64,000 nt of DNA from Aplectana chamaeleonis (taxonomy: Eukaryota > Nematoda > Chromadorea > Rhabditida > Cosmocercidae), in NCBI GenBank assembly GCA_029168955.1, contig JAPDOI010001216.1:124001-188000 (forward strand). The letters are read 5' to 3'. The notes below the pieces were generated by a model. That model worked only from the letters and a program-made list of their open reading frames with translations, was not told where the DNA came from and made no database searches. A program made the translations under genes and the position numbers. Below, one piece after another: positions 45,900 through 58,000 of this stretch (position 1 is the stretch's first letter; the number at the start of each line of letters is the position of its first letter).

Positions 45900-46965
45900 A
45901 TTTGGATTCCACACACTTTCTAGGGCGATCTGCGCCCACCCATTTGGGTCCCGCACGCTTTCTACGGCGTCCGGCGCACTCTCATTTGGGTTCCACACAC
46001 TTTCTAGGGCGTTCTGCGCACACCCATTTGGGTCCCGCACACTTTCTACGGCGTCCGGCGCACTCCCACTTGGGTCCCGCACACTTTCTACGGCGTACTG
46101 CGCACACCCATTTGGGTCCCACACACTTTCTACGGCGTTCTGCACACACCCATTTGGGTCCCGCGCACTTTCTACGGCGTCCGGCGCACTCCCACTTGGG
46201 TCCCGCACACTTTCTACGGCGTTCTGCGCACACCCATTTGGGTCCCATACACTTTCTACGGCGTTCTGCGCACACCCATTTGGGTCCCGCACACATTCTA
46301 CGGCGTCCGGCGCACTCACACGTGGGTCCCGCACACTTTCTACGGCGTCCCGCGCACTCTCATTTGGGTTCCACACACTTTCTAGGGCGTTCTGCGCACA
46401 CATATTTGGATCCCGCACACTTTCTCTGGCGTCCGGCGCACTCCCACTTGGGTCCCGCACACTTTCTACGGCGTCCGGCGCACTCTCATTTGGGTCCCGC
46501 ACACTTTCTACGGTGTCCGGCGCACTCTCATTTGGATTCCACACACTTTCTAGGGCGATTTGCGCCCACCCATTTGGGTCCCGCACGCTTTCTACGGCGT
46601 CCGGCGCACTCTCATTTGGGTTCCACACACTTTCTAGGGCGTTCTGCGCACACCCATTTGGGTCCCGCACACTTTCTACGGCGTCCGGCGCACTCCCACT
46701 TGGGTCCCGCACACTTTCTACGGCGTACTGCGCACACCCATTTGGGTCCCACACACTTTCTACGGCGTTCTGCACACACCCATTTGGGTCCCGCGCACTT
46801 TCTACGGCGTCCGGCGCACTCCCAATTGGGTCCCGCACACTTTCTACGGCGTTCTGCGCACACCCATTTGGGTCCCATACACTTTCTACGGCGTTCTGCG
46901 CACACCCATTTGGGTCCCGCACACATTCTACGGCGTCCGGCGCACACCCATTTGGGTCCCGCACA
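45900..46965. repeat. Internal multi-monomer duplication in array 2
   Basis: A run of about 10-11 monomers with a distinctive variant order (GGGCGATCTGCGCCC, CGTACTGCG, GTTCTGCACAC, CACACGTGGG) at about 45900-46345 is repeated at about 46525-46965. A similar run also occurs near 43070-43360, so it has been copied between blocks too. Confidence 0.75.
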
Positions 46966-48370
46966 CCTTCTACGGCGTCCGGTGCACTCCCACTTGGGTC
47001 CCGCACGCTTTCTACGGCGTTCTGCGCTTGGGTCCCGCACACTTTCTAGGGCGTTATGCGCACACCCATCTGGGTCCCACACACTTTCTAGGGCGTTCTG
47101 CGCACACCCATTTGGGTCCCGCACGCTTTCCACGGCGTTCGGCGCACTCTCATTTGGGTCCCACACACTTTCTAGGGCGTTCTGCGCACACCCATTTGGG
47201 TCCCACACACTTTCTACGGCGTCCGGCGCACTCCCTTTTTGGGTCCCGCACACTTTCTACGGCGCTCTGCGCACACCCATTTGGGACCCACACACTTTCT
47301 ACGGCGTTCTGCGCACACCCATTCGGGTCCCGCACACTTTCTAGGGCGTTATGCGCACACCTATCTGGGTCCCACACACTTTCTAGGGCGTTCTGCGCAC
47401 ACCCATTTGGGTCCCGCACGCTTTCCACGGCGTTCGGCGCACTCTCATTTGGGTCCCACACACTTTCTAGGGCGTTCTGCGCACACCCATTTGGGTCCCA
47501 CACACTTTCTACGGCGTCCGGCGCACACCCATTTGGATCCCGCACACATTCTACGGCGTCCGGCGCACTCCCACGTGGGTCCCGCACACTTTCTAGGGCG
47601 TTCTGCGCACACCCATTTGGGTCCCGCACGCTTTCTACGGCGTCAGGCGCACTCCCACTTGGGTCCCGCACACTTTCTAGGGCGTTATGCGCACACCCAT
47701 TTGGGTCCCATACACTTTCTACGGCGTTCTGCGCACACCCATTCGGGTCCCGCACACTTTCTACGGCGTCCGGCGCACTCTCATTTGGGACCCACACACT
47801 TTCTAGGGCGTTCTGCGCACACCCATTCAGGTCCCGCACACTTTCTATGGTGTCCGGCGCACTCTCATTTGGGTTCCACACACTTTCTAGGGCGTTCTGC
47901 GCACACCCATTTGGGTCCCGCACACTTTCTACGGCGTCTGGCGCACTCCCACTTGGGTCCCACACGCTTTCCACGGCGTCCGGCGCACTCTCATTTAGGT
48001 CCCACACGCTTTCTACGGCGTTCTGCGCACACCCATTTGGATCCCGCACACTTTCTCTGGCGTCCGGCGCACTCCCACTTGGGTCCCGCACACTTTCTAC
48101 GGCGTCCGGCGCACTCTCATTTGGGTCCCGCACACTTTCTACGGTGTCCGGCGCACTCTCATTTGGATTCCACACACTTTCTACGGCGTCCGGTGCACTC
48201 CTACTTGGGTCCCGCACGCTTTCTACGGCGTTCGGCGCACTCTCATTTGGGTCCCACACACTTTCTACGGCGTTCTGCGCACACCCATTTGGGTCCGGCA
48301 CTTTCTACGGTGTCCAACGCACTCCCATTTGGGTCCCACACGCTTTCTACGGCGTTCTGCGTACACCCAT

Positions 48371-48688
48371 TTGGGGTCACAAGCACGCTCATGCCGATCA
48401 TTTTTCCGCAGGCCTACCGTAACCCTCCTTCAAAAATTTTCCGAGTGTCAGCTTCAATATGAGCACATCGTAATAGCCAACAAACGTGTTTGCCCAATTT
48501 CGACCTCCTCAGCCACTTTCCGGCGGCTTCTCGAAGAGAACGGTGTGTGAATGAATGCATACTGCTCCCCTGCCCTTTTATACCCCACGTGTTATGAACG
48601 TGTGTTATCGTTCGTTATCATGTTTTACTCAAGAATGATTACGGTAGCCCTGCGGAAAAATGATCGGCACGGGCGTGCTTCTATTTGG
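48371..48688. repeat. Array 2 spacer 4
   Basis: Same as spacer 1 except near the right end (TTTTACTCAAGAATGATTAC, one fewer A in the A-run, GGCACGGGCG). The block that follows has an uninterrupted plus frame from 48660 to the next spacer. Confidence 0.9.
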
Positions 48689-50950
48689 GTCCCGCACACT
48701 TTCTACGGCGTCCGGCGCACTCCCACTTGAGTCCCGCACACATTCTACGACGTCCGGCGCACTCCCACTTGGGGCCCGCACACTTTCTAGGGCGTTCTGC
48801 GCACACCCATTTGGGTCCCACACACTTTCTACGGCGTCAGGCGCACTTCCACTTGGGTCCCGCACACTTTCTACGGCGTTATGCGCACTCTCATTTGGGT
48901 CCCACACACTTTCTAGGGCGTTCTGCGCACACCCATTTGGGTCCCGCACGCTTTCTACGGCGTTCGGCGCACTCTCATTCGGGTCCCGCACGCTTTCTAC
49001 GGCGTTCGGCGCACTCTCATTCGGATCCCACACACATTCTACGGCGTCTGGCGCACTCTCATTTGGGTCCCACACACTTTCTACGGCGCTCTGCGCACAC
49101 CCATTTGGGACCCACACACTTTCTACGGCGTTCTGCGCACACCCATTCGGGTCCCGTACACTTTCTACGGCGTCCGGCGCACTCTCATTTGGGTCCCACA
49201 CACTTTCTACGGCGTCCAGCGCACTCCCATTTGGGTCCCGCACACTTTCTACGGCGTCCGGCGCACTTTCACTTGGGTCCCGCACACTTTCTATGGCGTC
49301 GTGCGCACTCCCACTGGGGTCCCGCACAATTTCTACGGCGTCCGGCGCACTCTCATTTGGGTCCCGCACACTTTCTACGGCGTGCGGCGTACTCTCATTT
49401 GGGTCCCACACACTTACTACGGCGTTCTGCGCACACCCATTTGGGTCCCGCACACTTTCTACGGCGTCCGGCGCACTCTCATTTGGGTCCCACACACTTT
49501 CTAGGGCGTTCTGCGCACACCCATTTGGGTCCCGCACACTTTCTACGGCGTCCGGCGCACTCCCACTTCGGTCTCGAACACTTTCTACGGCGTTCTGCGC
49601 ACACCCATTCGGGTCCCACACACTTTCTACGGCGTTCTGCACACACCCATTTGGGTCCCGCACACTTTCTACGGCGTTCTGCGCACACCCATTTGGGTCC
49701 CGCACACTTTCTACGGCGTCCGGCGCACTCCCACGTGGGTCCCGCACACTTTCTACGGCGTCCGGCGCACTCTCATTCGGGTCCCACACACTTTCTAGGG
49801 CGTTCTGCGCACACCCATTTGGGTCCCGCACACTTTCTACGGCGTCCGGCGCACTCCCACTTGGGTCCCGCACACTTTCTACGTCGCTCTGCGCACACCC
49901 ATTTGGGACCCACACACTTTCTACGGCGTTCTGCGCACACCCATTTGGGTCCCGCACACTTTCTACGGCGTCCGGCGCACTCCCACTTGGGTCCCGCACA
50001 CTTTCTACGGCGTCCGGCGCACTCTCATTTGGGTCCCACACACTTTCTAGGGCGTTCTGCGCACACCCATTTGGGTCCCGCACACTTTCTACGGCGTCCG
50101 GCGCACTCCCACTTGGGTCCCGCACGCTTTCTACGGCGTGTGGCGCACTCTCATTTGGGTCCCGCACGCTTTCTACGGCGTTCTGCGCGCACCCATTTGG
50201 GTCCCGCACACTTTCTACGGCGTCCGGCGCACTCCCACTTGGGTCCCGCACACTTTCTACGGCGTTCTGCGCACACCCATTCGGGTCCCACACACTTTCT
50301 ACGGCGTCCGGCGCACTCCCACTTGGGTCCCGCACACTTTCTACGGCGTTCTGCGCACACCCACTTGGGTCCCACACACTTTCTAGGGCGTTCTGCGCAC
50401 ACCCATTTGGGTCCCGCACACTTTCTACGGCGTTCGGCGCACTCTCATTTGGGTCCCACACACTTTCTAGGGCGTTCTGCGCACACCCATTTGGGTCCCG
50501 CACACTTTCTACGGCGTCCGGCGCACTCCCACTTGGGTCCCGCACACTTTCTACGGCGTTCTGCGCACACCCATTTGGGTCCCACACACTTTCTACGGCG
50601 TTCTGCGCACACCCATTCGGGTCCCGCACACTTTCTACGGCGTCCGGCGCACTCTCATTTGGGTTCCACACACTTTCTAGGGCGTTCTGCGCACACCCAT
50701 TTGGGTCCCGCACACTTTCTACGGCGTCCGGCGCACTCTCATTTGGATTCCACACACTTTCTACGGCGTCCGGCGCACTCCCACTTGGGTCCCGCACGCT
50801 TTCTACGGCGTTCGGCGCACTCTCATTTGGGTCCCACACACTTTCTACGGCGTTCTGCGCACACCCATTTGGGTCCGGCACACTTTCTACGGCGTCCAAC
50901 GCACTCCCATTTGGGTCCCACACGCTTTCTACGGCGTTCTGCGTACACCC

Positions 50951-51270
50951 ATTTGGGGTCACAAGCACGCTCATGCCGATCATTTTTCCGCAGGCCTACC
51001 GTAACCCTCCTTCAAAAATTTTCCGAGTGTCAGCTTCAATATGAGCACATCGTAATAGCCAACAAACGTGTTTGCCCAATTTCGACCTCCTCAGCCACTT
51101 TCCGGCGGCTTCTCGAAGAGAACGGTGTGTGAATGAATGCATACTGCTCCCCTGCCCTTTTATACCCCACGTGTTATGAACGTGTGTTATCGTTCGTTAT
51201 CATGTTTTGCTCGAGAATGGTTACGGTAGCCCTGCGGAAAAAATGATCGGCATGGGCGTGCTTCTATTTG
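50951..51270. repeat. Array 2 spacer 5
   Basis: Essentially identical to spacer 1. The block after it opens with unusually diverged monomers (CAGCGTCCGGCGCACTTCAA, ATCTTATACGGCGCC). Confidence 0.9.
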
Positions 51271-52935
51271 AGTCCCACACACTTTCTGCAGCGTCCGGCG
51301 CACTTCAACTTGGGTACCGCACATCTTATACGGCGCCTGGCGCACTCCCTCTTGGGTACCGCACACTTTCTACGGCGTTCTGCGCACACCCATTTGGGTC
51401 CCACACACTTTGTACGGCGTCAGGCGCACTTCCACTTGGGTCCCGCACACTTTCTACGGCGTTCTGCGCACCCCCATTCGGGTCCCACACACTTTCTACG
51501 GCGTTCTGCGCACACCCATTTGGGTCCCGGACGCTTTCTACGGCGTTCGGCGCACTCTCATTCGGGTCCCACACACTTTCTAGGGCGTTCTGCGCACACC
51601 CATTTGGGTCCCGCACACTTTCTACGTCGTTCTGCGCACACCCATTTGGGTCCCGCACACTTTCTACGTCGCTCTGCGCACACCCATTTGGGACCCACAC
51701 ACTTTCTACGGCGTTCTGCGCACACCCATTCGGGTCCCGCACACTTTCTACGGCGTCCGGCGCACTCTCATTTGGGTTCCTCACACTTTCTAGGGCGTTC
51801 TGCGCACACCCATTTGGGTCCCGCACACTTTCTACGGCGTCTGGCGCACTCTCATTTGGGTCCCACACTTTCTAGGGCGTTCTGCGCACACCCATTTGGG
51901 TCCCGCAAACTTTCTACGGCGTTCGGCGCACTCTCATTTAGATTCCACACACTTTCTAGGGCGATCTGCGCCCACCCATGTGGGTCCCGCACGCTTTCTA
52001 CGGCGTCCGGCGCACTCTCATTTGGGTTCTTCACACTTTCTAGGGCGTTCTGCGCACACCCATTTGGGTCCCGCACACTTTCTACGGCGTCCGGCGCACT
52101 CCCACTTTGGTCCCGCACACTTTCTACGGCGTTCCGCGCACACCCATTTGGGCCCCACACACCTTCTACGGCGTTCTGCGCACACCCATTGGGGTCCCGC
52201 ACACTTTCTACGGCGTCCGGCGCACTCCCACTCTGGTCCCGCACTTTTTCTACTGCGTTCTGCACACACCCATTTGGGTCCCATACACTTTCTACGGCGT
52301 TCTGCGCACACCCATTTGGGTCCCGCACACTTTACACTGCGTCCGGCGCACTCCCACGTGGGTCCCGCACACTTTCTAAGGCATCCGGCGCACTCTCATT
52401 TGGGTCCCGCACACTTTCTACGGCGTCCGGCGCACTCTCATTTGGGTCCCACACACTTTCTCCGGCGTCCGGCGCACTCCCACGTGGGCCCCGCACACTT
52501 TCTACGGCGTCCAGCGCCCTCTCGTTTGGGTCCCGCACGCTTTCTACGGCGTCCGACGCACTCTCATTTGGATTCCACACACTTTCTAGGGCGATTTGCG
52601 CACACCCATTTGGGTCCCGCACACTTTCTACGGCGTCCGGCGCACTCTCATTTGGGTCCCACACTTTCTAGGGCGTTCTGCGCACACCCATTTGGGTCCC
52701 GCACACTTTCTGCGGCGTCCGTCGCACTCTCATTTGGGTCCCACACACTTTCTACGGCGTCCGGTGCACTCCTACTTGGGTCCCGCACGCTTTCTACGGC
52801 GTTCGGCGCACTCTCATTTGAGTCCCTCACACTTTCTACGGCGTTCTGCGCACACCCATTTGGGTCCCGTACAATTTCTACGGCGTCCGGCGCACTCCCA
52901 TTTGGGTCCCACACACTTTCTACGGCGTTCTGCGT

Positions 52936-53261
52936 ACACCCATTTGGGGTCACAAGCACGCTCTATGCCGATCATTTTCCGCAGGCCTACCGTAACCCTC
53001 CTTCAAAAATTTTCCGAGTGTCAGCTTCAATATGAGCACATCGTAATAGCCAACAAACGTGTTTGCCCAATTTCGACCTCCTCAGCCACTTTCTACGGCG
53101 CTTCTCGGAGAACGGTGTGTGAATGAATGCATACCGCTCCTCTGCCCTTTTATACCCCGCATGTTATGAGCGTGTGTTATCGTTCGTTATCATGTTTTGC
53201 TCAAGAATGGTTACGATAGCCCTGCCGAAAAAATGATCGGCATGGGCGTGCTTCTATTTGA
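52936..53261. repeat. Array 2 spacer 6 (satellite patch)
   Basis: Like spacer 1, but CACTTTCCGGCGGCTTCTCG has become CACTTTCTACGGCGCTTCTC, which introduces the satellite word CACTTTCTACGGCG. It also has CTCTATGCC for CTCATGCC and CCGCATGTTATGAGC for CCACGTGTTATGAAC, so the CACGTG box is lost. Confidence 0.88.
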
Positions 53262-56200
53262 GTCCCGCACACTTTCTACGGCGTCCGGCGCACTCCCACT
53301 TGAGTCCCGCACACTTTCTAGGGCGTTGTGCGCACACCCATTTGGGTCCCGCACACTTTCTAGGGCGTTGTGCGCACACCCATTTGGGTCCCGCACACTT
53401 TCTACGGGGTCCGGCGCACTTCCATATGGGTCCTGCACACTTTCAACGGCGTTCTGCGCACACCCATTCGGGTCCCACACACATTCAACGGCGTCCGGCG
53501 CACTCCCACGTGTGTCCCGCACACTTTCTACGGCGTCCGGCGCACTCTCATTTGGGTCCCACACACTTTCTAGGGCGTTCTGCGCACACCCATTTGGGTC
53601 CCACACACTTTCTACGGCGTCCGGCGCACTCCCACTTGGGTCCCGCACACTTTCTACGGCGTTCTGCGCACACCCATTTGGGTCCCACACACTTTCTACG
53701 GCGTTCTGCGCACACCCATTTGGGTCCCGCACACTTTCTACGGCGTCCGGCGCACTCTCATTTGGGTCCCACACACTTTCTAGGGCGTTCTGCGCACACC
53801 CATTTGGGTCCCGCACACTTTCTACGGCGTTCGGCGCACTCTCATTTGGGTCCCACACACTTTCTACGGCGTTCTGCGCACACCCATTTGGGTCCCACAC
53901 ACTTTCTACGGCGTCCGGCGCACTCTCATTTGGGTCCCACACACTTTCTAGGGCGTTCTGCGCACACCCATTTGGGTCCCGCACACTTTCTACGGCGTCC
54001 GGCGCACTCTCATTTGGGTTCCACACACTTTCTAGGGCGTTCTGCGCACACCCATTTGGGTCCCGCACACTTTCTACGGCGTCCGGCGCACTCCCACTTG
54101 GGTCCCGCACACTTTCTACGGCGTTCTGCGCACACCCATTTGGGTCCCACACACTTTCTACGGCGTTCTGCGCACACCCATTTGGGTCCCGCACACTTTC
54201 TACGGCGTCCGGCGCACTCCCACTTGGGTCCCGCACACTTTCTACGGCGTTCTGCGCACACCCATTTGGGTCCCACACACTTTCTACGGCGTTCTGCGCA
54301 CACCCATTTGGGTCCCGCACACTTTCTACGGCGTCCGGCGCACTCACACTTAGGTCCCGCACACTTTCTACGGCGTCCGGCGCACTCTCATTTGGGTCCC
54401 ACACACTTTCTAGGGCGTTCTGCGCACACCCATTTGGATCCCGCACACTCTCTATGGCGTCCGGCCCACTCCCACTTGGGTCCCCACACTTTCTACGGCG
54501 TCCGGCGCACTCCCACTTGGGTCCCGCACACTTTCTACGGCGTCCGGCGCACTCTCATTTGGGTCCCACACACTTTCTAGGGCGTTCTGCGCACACCCAT
54601 TTGGGTCCCGCACGCTTTCTACGGCGTTCGGCGCACTCTCATTCGGGTCCCACACACTTTCTAGGGCGTTCTGCGCACACCCATTTGGGTCCCGCACACT
54701 TTCTACGGCGTCCGGCGCACTCCCACTTGGGTCCCGCACACTTTCTAGGGCGTTCTGCGCACACCCATTTGGGTCCCGCACACTTTCTACGGCGTCCGGC
54801 GCACACCCATTTGGGTCCCGCACACTTTCTACGGCGTCCGGCGCACTCCCACTTGGGTTCCGCACACTTTCTACGGCGTTCTGCGCACACCCATTTGGGC
54901 CCCATACACTTTCTACGGCGTTCTGCGCACACCCATTTGGGTCCCGCACACTTTCCACGGCGTCCGGCGCACTCTCGTTTGGGTCCCGCACACTTTCTAC
55001 GGCGTCCGGCGCACTCCCACTTGGGTCCCGCACACTTTCTACGGCGTTCTGCGCACACCCATTTGGGTCCCGCACACTGTCTACGGCGTCCGGCGAACAC
55101 CCATCTGGGTCCCACACACTCTCCACGGCGTTCTGCGCACACCCTTTTGGGTCCCGCACACTTTCTACGGCGTTCGGCGCACTTCCATTTGGGTCCCACA
55201 CACTTTCTATGGCGTTCTGCGCACACCCATTTGGGTCCCACACACTTTCTACGGCGTCCGGCGCACTCCCTTTTTGGGTCCCGCACACTTTCTACGGCGC
55301 TCTGCGCACACCCATTTGGGACCCGCACACTTTCTACGGCGTTCTGCGCACACCCATTCGGGTCCCACACACTTTCTACGGCGTTCTGCGCCCTCTCATT
55401 TGGGTCCCACACACTTTCTAGGGCGTTCTGCGCACACCCATTTGGGTCCCGCACGCTTTCTACGGCGTTCGGCGCACTCTCATTTGGGTCCCACACACTT
55501 TCTACGGCGTCCGGCGCACTCCCACTTGGGTCCCGCACACTTTCTACGGCGTTCTGCGCACACCCATTTGGGTCCCACACACTTTCTACGGCGTTCTGCG
55601 CACACCCATTTGGGTCCCGCACACTTTCTACGGCGTCCGGCGCACTCCCACTTGGGTCCCGCACACTTTCTACGGCGTTCTGCGCACACCCATTTGGGTC
55701 CCACACACTTTCTAGGGCGTTCTGCGCACACCCATTTGGGTCCCGCACGCTTTCTACGGCGTTCGGCGCACTCTCATTCGGGTCCCACACACTTTCTAGG
55801 GCGTTCTGCGCACACCCATTTGGGTCCCGCACACTTTCTACGGCGTCCGGCGCACTCCCACTTGGGTCCCGCACACTTTCTACGTCGCTCTGCGCACACC
55901 CATTTGGGACCCACACACTTTCTACGGCGTTCTGCGCACACCCATTCGGGTCCCGCACACTTTCTACGGCGTCCGGCGCACTCTCATTTGGGTTCCTCAC
56001 ACTTTCTAGGGCGTTCTGCGCACACCCATTTGGGTCCCGCACACTTTCTACGGCGTCCAGCGCACACCCATTTGGATCCCGCACACTTTCTACGGCGTCC
56101 GGCGCACTCCCACTTGGGTCCCGCTCACTTTCTACGGCGTCCGGCGCACTCTCATTTGGGTCCCTCACACTTTCTACGGCGTTCTGCTCACACCCATTTG

Positions 56201-56278
56201 GGTCCGGCACATTCTACGGCGTCCAACGCACTCCCATTTGGGTCCCACACGCTTTCTACGGCGTTCTGCGCACACCCA

Positions 56279-56592
56279 TTTGGGTCACAAGCACGCTCAT
56301 GCCGATCATTTTTCCGCAGGCCTACCGTAACCCTCCTTCTTTTCCGAGTGTCAGCTTCAATATGAGCACATCGTAATAGCCAACAAACGTGTTTGCCCAA
56401 TTTGGGACCTCCTCAGCCACTTTCTACGGCGGCTTCTCGAAGAGAACGGTGTGTGAATGAATGCATACTGCTCCCCTGCCCTTTTATACCCCACGTGTTA
56501 TGAACGTGTGTTATCGTTCGTTATCATGTTTTGCTCGAGAATGGTTACGGTAGCCCTGCGGAAAAAATGATCGGCATGGGCGTGCTTCATTT
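56279..56592. repeat. Array 2 spacer 7 (satellite patches)
   Basis: Carries the same CACTTTCTACGGCG patch as spacer 6 but keeps the rest of the neighbouring text, and adds CAATTTGGGACCTCC for CAATTTCGACCTCC. The AAAAATTT run at the left end is deleted. The right end reads GTGCTTCATTTGGG, losing CTA. Confidence 0.88.
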
Positions 56593-57751
56593 GGGTCCCT
56601 CACACTTTCTACGGCGTGTGGCGCACTCTCACTTGGGTCCCGCACACTTTCTACGGCGTCCGGCGCACTCCCACTTGGGTCCCGCACACTTTCTACGGCG
56701 TTCTGCGCACACCCATTCGGGTTCCACACACTTTCTACGGCGTCCGGCGCACTTCCACTTGGGTCCCGCACACTTTCTACGGCCATCTTCGCACACCCCA
56801 TTCGGGTCCCACACACTTTATACGCCGTTCTGCGCACACCCATTTGGGTCCCGCTCACTTTCTACGGCGTTCGGCGCACTCTCATTTGGGTCCCACACAC
56901 TTTCTAGGGCGTTCTGCGCACACCCATTTGGGTCCCACACACTTTCTACGGCGTCCGGCGCACTCCATTTGGGTCCCGCACACTTTCTACGGCGTTCTGC
57001 GCACACCCATTTGGGTCCCACACACTTTCTACGGCGTTCTGCGCACACCCATTCGGGTCCCGCACACTTTCTACGGCGTCCGGCGCACTCTCATTTGGGT
57101 TCCACACACTTTCTAGGGCGTTCTGCGCACACCCATTTGGGTCCCGCACACTTTCTACGGCGTTCGGCGCACTCTCATTTGGGTCCCACACACTTTCTAC
57201 GGCGTTCTGCGCACACCCATTTGGGTCCCTCACACTTTCTACGGCGTCCGGCGCACTCTCATTTGGGTCCCACACACTTTCTACGGAGTTCTGCGCACAC
57301 CCATTTGGGTCCCGCACACTTTCTACGGCGTCCGGCGCACTCTTGTTTGGGTTCCACACACTTTCTACGGCGTCCGGCGCACTCTCGTTTGGGTTCCACA
57401 CACTTTCTACGGGGTCCGGCGCACTCCCACTTGGGTCCCGCACACTTTCTACGGCGTCCTGCGCACACCCATTCGGGTCCCACAAACTTTCTATGGCGTT
57501 CTGCGCACACCCATTTGGGTCCCGCGCACTTTCTACGGCGTCCGGCGCACTCCCACTTGGGTCCCGCACGCTTCCTATGGCGTTCTGCGCACACCCATTT
57601 GGGTCCCACAAACTTTCTACGGCGTTCTACGCACACCCATTTGGGTCCCGCACACTTTCTACGGCGTCCGGCGCACTTCCACTTGGGTCCCGCACACTTT
57701 CTACGGCGTTCTGCGCACACCCATTTGGGTCCCGCACACTTTCTACGGCGT

Positions 57752-58000
57752 CATTTTCCGCAGGCCTACCGTGGGTCCCGCACACTTTCTACGGCGTTCT
57801 GCGCACACACCATTTGGGTCCCACACTTTCTACCTCCTCAGCCACTTGGGTCCGGCACACTTTCTACGGCGTGTGTGCGCACACCCATTTGGGTCCCTGC
57901 ACACTTTCTACGGCGTCCGGCGCACTACGTGGGTCCGTTCGTTATCATGTTTTGCTCGAGAATGGCGGTAGCCCTGCGTCGGCATGGGCGCATTCTCATT
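57752..58000. repeat. Array 2 spacer 8 (shattered by monomers)
   Basis: Only short spacer pieces remain, in the original order: CATTTTCCGCAGGCCTACCG, ACCTCCTCAGCCACT, GTGTGTG, TACGTG, GTTCGTTATCATGTTTTGCT plus CGAGAATGG, GTAGCCCTGCG, TCGGCATGGGCG. Between them are 25-60 bp pieces of 42-bp monomer. No intact end remains on either side. Confidence 0.85.
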
